This document shows, one piece after another, positions 60,817-64,000 of a stretch of DNA of 64,000 nt; within the stretch, counting starts at the first letter, position 1, and each line of letters starts with the position of its first letter. This stretch comes from Enterobacter ludwigii. GTDB taxonomy: Bacteria > Pseudomonadota > Gammaproteobacteria > Enterobacterales > Enterobacteriaceae. The stretch covers positions 849,326 through 913,325 of the forward strand of contig CEFQ01000010.1 of assembly GCA_900068845.1 (NCBI GenBank), given 5' to 3'. Under the pieces are notes generated by a model. The model was not told the DNA's origin and ran no database searches. It worked only from the letters and a program-made list of their open reading frames with translations. The position numbers and the translations under genes were made by a program.

Positions 60817-61644
60817 TCAATACATGCTACGACTCAGGCCCATGATATCGAGAATTTTAGTGGCGATCTCTTCTACAGAATAATTGGTACTGTTGAGGTA
60901 ACGAATCTGGTTAGTACGGAACAGTGCTTCCACTTCGCCCACTTCAAGTCGGCACTGGCGCAGCGAGGCATAGCGGGTATTTTCGGCACGCTCCTGACGA
61001 ATTGCAGCCAAACGTTCCGGATCGATGGTCAGACCAAAAAGTTTATGTTGATGCGCACGCAGCGCCGGCGGGAGCTTTAGGTTATCCATATCATCGGCGA
61101 TGAAGGGATAGTTGGCGGCACGTACGCCAAACTGCATCGCCAGGTAAAGGCTGGTGGGCGTTTTACCGCAGCGGGATACGCCGAGCAAAATCACCTGCGC
61201 ATCTTCCAGGCCGCGCAGGGAAATGCCGTCGTCATGCGCTAAGGTGTAATCGATGGCCGCAATACGCGCGTCATATTTGCCGAGGTTGCTGGCGGTTAAA
61301 CCGTGCGTGCGGTGTGCCACCGGCATCGAGGCCACACCCAACTCACTCTGCAACGGTGCCACCAGCGCCTGTACGATGTCCTGACAAAAGCCTTCACTCT
61401 CCAAAATAATTTCGCGGACATCGGGCGTGACGATGGAAAAAAACACCACTGGGCGTACGCCGCTCTGCTGATACAACGCGTTAATCTGTGCCTTAACGGC
61501 TTGGGCACGCTGCACATTTTCTACAAACGGCAGCGTCACGCTATGGATCATCACGGGAAACTGCGACAGTACCGCATGCCCGAGCACTTCGGCGGTAATC
61601 GCGGTGCCATCAGAAATATAGAATACGCTTCGTTCAGTGTTCAT
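60817..61644 (-). CDS. ppsR: PEP synthase regulatory protein PpsR (DUF299 kinase/pyrophosphorylase)
   Basis: PpsR switches PEP synthetase off by ADP-dependent phosphorylation of a Thr next to its catalytic His, and on again by phosphate-dependent removal. The 275-residue protein has [61 protein letters not shown], the P-loop [17 protein letters not shown] and [23 protein letters not shown] 61644 is chosen (GAGGA upstream); an extension to 61692 is not needed. It is divergent from its target ppsA, as in E. coli. Confidence 0.96.
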   Translation of the reverse strand: MNTERSVFYISDGTAITAEVLGHAVLSQFPVMIHSVTLPFVENVQRAQAVKAQINALYQQSGVRPVVFFSIVTPDVREIILESEGFCQDIVQALVAPLQSELGVASMPVAHRTHGLTASNLGKYDARIAAIDYTLAHDDGISLRGLEDAQVILLGVSRCGKTPTSLYLAMQFGVRAANYPFIADDMDNLKLPPALRAHQHKLFGLTIDPERLAAIRQERAENTRYASLRQCRLEVGEVEALFRTNQIRYLNSTNYSVEEIATKILDIMGLSRSMY

Positions 61645-61691
61645 AGTGCGAAATATCCTCTTGCGTACCAATGCCCAAATAATCGATAACA

Positions 61692-61725
61692 ATATTTCAT
61701 TTTAAATAATAGTAAAATGAAATAT
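61692..61725. promoter_or_regulatory. 13-bp perfect inverted repeat upstream of ppsR
   Basis: ATATTTCATTTTA (61692-61704) and TAAAATGAAATAT (61713-61725) around AATAATAG. It lies 48-81 bases before the ppsR start codon. The symmetry and position suggest an operator, but I cannot name the protein. Confidence 0.55.
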
Positions 61726-61851
61726 CCATATTGTCTGCTATTGTGCTCACAAAGCTGAATCAGCGAATAAACAATTTAATATGAAATGCTGTTTCGAAAA
61801 GCGATATTTTCGCGCATTTTCCTTTTCGCGCATGAAATAAAGTTTGAAGGC

Positions 61852-61943
61852 GTTGCGCAACAAAAATCAATCGCTAACCCTCTGAAAAAGGGAAAAATAT
61901 CGTTGTGGCAATCCATTAGCGTGAAATAACGCGGTTGCGCAAC
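61852..61943. promoter_or_regulatory. Two GTTGCGCAAC palindromes upstream of ppsA
   Basis: Perfect 10-base palindromes at 61852-61861 and 61934-61943, 82 bases apart centre to centre (about eight helical turns). They could be paired operator sites; the binding protein is unknown. Confidence 0.5.
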
Positions 61944-61987
61944 TCAATTAATTCTAAGTACTAATCCTATTTTGTCATTCTTTTCCT

Positions 61988-62003
61988 GCTTTAACGATTC
62001 AAC
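61988..62003. promoter_or_regulatory. Cra (FruR)-like site of ppsA
   Basis: The minus strand reads GTTGAATCGTTAAAGC; its core TGAATCGTTAAA fits the Cra consensus TGAAWCGNTTMA with one mismatch. It is about 92 bases before the ppsA start. Cra activates ppsA in E. coli for gluconeogenesis. Confidence 0.65.
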
Positions 62004-62094
62004 ACTTAGTCTTTATTAATGGGTTGTGCCAGGCTGGTTTGGCGAACAGCAAAATGTTCCATGTGTATTCACATCATTTAAAAGGATAATCTCA

Positions 62095-64000
62095 ATGTCC
62101 AATCAAGACCAACAGTCGCTAGTGCTCTGGTACAACCAGCTTGGCATGCATGATGTTGATCGGGTGGGAGGCAAGAATGCTTCCCTCGGAGAAATGATTA
62201 CTAATTTGTCGTCGCTGGGCGTTTCCGTTCCAAACGGGTATGCGACCACATCTTACGCATTTAATCTGTTTCTCGATCAAAGCGGACTGAACCAGCGTAT
62301 TTATGATTTGCTGGATAAAACGGATGTTGATGATGTTGCAGAACTCGCGCAAGCGGGCAAACAAATTCGTCAATGGGTGATCGATACGCCTTTCCAGCCT
62401 GAGCTGGAAGCGGCGATTCGCAGCGCTTACGAACAACTCTCTGCTGATGATGATGAGGCCTCCTTTGCGGTGCGATCGTCAGCGACCGCCGAGGATATGC
62501 CCGATGCCTCGTTTGCGGGTCAGCAGGAGACTTTCCTGAACGTGCAGGGCTATGACGCGGTGATCATCGCGGTGAAGCACGTTTATGCATCCTTATTTAA
62601 CGATCGTGCCATCTCTTACCGGGTGCATCAGGGCTACGATCATCGCGGCGTCGCGCTCTCGGCCGGTATTCAGCGCATGGTGCGCTCGGATCTCGCTTCG
62701 TCAGGCGTGATGTTTACCATTGATACGGAATCGGGCTTTGATCAAGTGGTGTTTATCACCTCAGCCTTCGGTTTGGGTGAAATGGTGGTGCAGGGCGCGG
62801 TCAACCCCGACGAATTTTACGTGCATAAACCCACGCTGGCAGCCAATCGTCCGGCGATTGTGCGCCGCACCATGGGCTCGAAAAAGCTGCGCATGGTTTA
62901 CGCGGATTCGCAAGAACATGGCGAGCAGGTGCGGATTGAAGATGTCGAGCAGGAACAGCGCGATCGCTTCAGTTTAACCGATGACGAAGTACAAGCGCTG
63001 GCGCGACAAGCGGTGCTGATTGAACAGCACTACAAACGCCCGATGGACATTGAGTGGGCGAAAGATGGCCACACCGGCAAACTGTTTATCGTGCAGGCAC
63101 GTCCGGAAACGGTGCGTTCCAATGGTCAGGTGATGGAACGCTACACGCTGCAGGGTAAAGGGAAAGTGGTGGTCGAGGGCCGGGCCATTGGTCATCGCAT
63201 CGGAGCCGGTGAAGTCAAAGTCATCCATGACATCAGTGAAATGCACCGCATTGAAAAAGGCGATGTGCTGGTGACCGACATGACCGATCCTGACTGGGAA
63301 CCGATCATGAAGAAAGCCTCGGCAATCGTAACCAATCGCGGCGGTCGTACCTGCCATGCGGCGATCATCGCGCGTGAACTGGGCATTCCAGCGGTGGTGG
63401 GTTGTGGCGATGCGACCGATCACCTGAAGGATGGCCACAAAGTGACGGTTTCCTGCGCCGAAGGCGATACCGGTTATGTCTATGATGAACTGCTGGACTT
63501 TGACGTCACCAGTTCGCAGGTCGATACCATGCCGGATCTGCCGCTGAAAATTATGATGAACATCGGTAATCCGGATCGTGCTTTCGATTTCGCCTGCTTG
63601 CCAAACGAAGGTGTAGGTTTGGCGCGTCTTGAGTTCATCATTAACCGCATGATTGGCGTGCATCCGAAAGCGCTGCTGGAATTTGATCAGCAAACGCCAG
63701 AGTTGCAGCAACAGATTCGTCAAATGATGAAAGGCTTTGATGACCCGATTGAGTTTTACATCGGCCGTTTGACTGAAGGGATCGCTACGCTGGGCGCCGC
63801 GTTTGCGCCGAAGCGTGTGATTGTGCGTCTCTCGGATTTCAAAACCAATGAATATGCCAATCTGGTCGGCGGCGAGCGTTATGAGCCGGAAGAAGAGAAT
63901 CCGATGCTTGGTTTCCGTGGCGCGGGTCGTTATGTCGCTGACAACTTCCGCGACTGCTTCAAGCTGGAGTGTGAAGCAGTGAAACGGGTGCGTAATGAGA
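62095..64000 (+). CDS. ppsA: Phosphoenolpyruvate synthase PpsA (3' end outside window)
   Basis: PpsA makes phosphoenolpyruvate from pyruvate and ATP for growth on three-carbon compounds. The first 635 codons are present, open to the window edge; the E. coli enzyme has 792 residues. It starts [20 protein letters not shown] after AAGGA. The N-terminal ATP-binding half has [30 protein letters not shown] and QARPETVRS. The swivelling phosphohistidine domain has [20 protein letters not shown] with His421, and the preceding Thr is the expected PpsR target. The PEP-binding barrel begins near [19 protein letters not shown]. Confidence 0.97.
   Translation, partial: MSNQDQQSLVLWYNQLGMHDVDRVGGKNASLGEMITNLSSLGVSVPNGYATTSYAFNLFLDQSGLNQRIYDLLDKTDVDDVAELAQAGKQIRQWVIDTPFQPELEAAIRSAYEQLSADDDEASFAVRSSATAEDMPDASFAGQQETFLNVQGYDAVIIAVKHVYASLFNDRAISYRVHQGYDHRGVALSAGIQRMVRSDLASSGVMFTIDTESGFDQVVFITSAFGLGEMVVQGAVNPDEFYVHKPTLAANRPAIVRRTMGSKKLRMVYADSQEHGEQVRIEDVEQEQRDRFSLTDDEVQALARQAVLIEQHYKRPMDIEWAKDGHTGKLFIVQARPETVRSNGQVMERYTLQGKGKVVVEGRAIGHRIGAGEVKVIHDISEMHRIEKGDVLVTDMTDPDWEPIMKKASAIVTNRGGRTCHAAIIARELGIPAVVGCGDATDHLKDGHKVTVSCAEGDTGYVYDELLDFDVTSSQVDTMPDLPLKIMMNIGNPDRAFDFACLPNEGVGLARLEFIINRMIGVHPKALLEFDQQTPELQQQIRQMMKGFDDPIEFYIGRLTEGIATLGAAFAPKRVIVRLSDFKTNEYANLVGGERYEPEEENPMLGFRGAGRYVADNFRDCFKLECEAVKRVRNE

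Larger units (their letters stand above)
61645..62094. other. Divergent ppsR-ppsA control region
   Basis: 450 AT-rich bases without a gene, but with visible symmetry: a 13-bp perfect inverted repeat near ppsR (61692-61725), two copies of the palindrome GTTGCGCAAC (61852-61861 and 61934-61943), and a Cra-like site (61988-62003) near ppsA. AAGGA before the ppsA ATG is a clear ribosome site. Confidence 0.75.

Overview
The window looks like the chromosome of an Enterobacterales member, most likely Erwiniaceae (Pantoea/Erwinia type). Protein sequences are close to the E. coli counterparts, base composition is moderately GC-rich, and the intergenic DNA carries families of short GC-rich palindromes of the kind I associate with that family. 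The genus is an inference; no rRNA or tRNA gene is present to settle it.

Layout. (1) 1-16 kb: the end of otsA, a long flhDC control region, then flhDC, motAB-cheAW, three tandem chemoreceptor genes, and cheRBYZ. This is the flagellar master regulator, the stator and the complete chemotaxis pathway. (2) 16-23.1 kb: an accessory carbohydrate or polyol locus. A DeoR-family repressor is divergent from an operon of dehydrogenase, periplasmic binding protein, DUF2291 lipoprotein, ABC ATPase, permease and second dehydrogenase. Its substrate is unknown, and this is the least described system here. (3) 23.3-26 kb: ychO (inverse autotransporter barrel) and an OmpC/PhoE-type porin. (4) 26-45 kb: a block that follows E. 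coli gene order around 39 min (astCADBE, spy, cho, nadE, osmE, tcyP, ydjM, hxpB, yniB, yniA, ydiZ, ydiY), with insertions (an MFS pump, a small Gly-rich periplasmic protein, kduID) and losses (no pfkB, no ves). (5) 46-64 kb: the translation block thrS-infC-rpmI-rplT-pheM-pheS-pheT-ihfA, then btuCED-nlpC, ydiV, selO, aroH, ppsR and ppsA (running off the window), again in E. coli order, with a DUF2502-type gene added between ihfA and btuC.

Functional links. FlhDC drives motility, and ydiV, 55 kb away, encodes the known FlhDC antagonist. Each chemoreceptor gene has its own FliA-type promoter. Several control sites can be read directly: CRP and RcsAB sites at flhDC, a sigma-54 promoter for astCADBE, a BaeR box at spy, LexA-like boxes at cho and ydjM, a KdgR box at kduI, a Phe attenuator at pheST and a Cra-like site at ppsA. 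No CRISPR array, insertion sequence, prophage or integron is visible.
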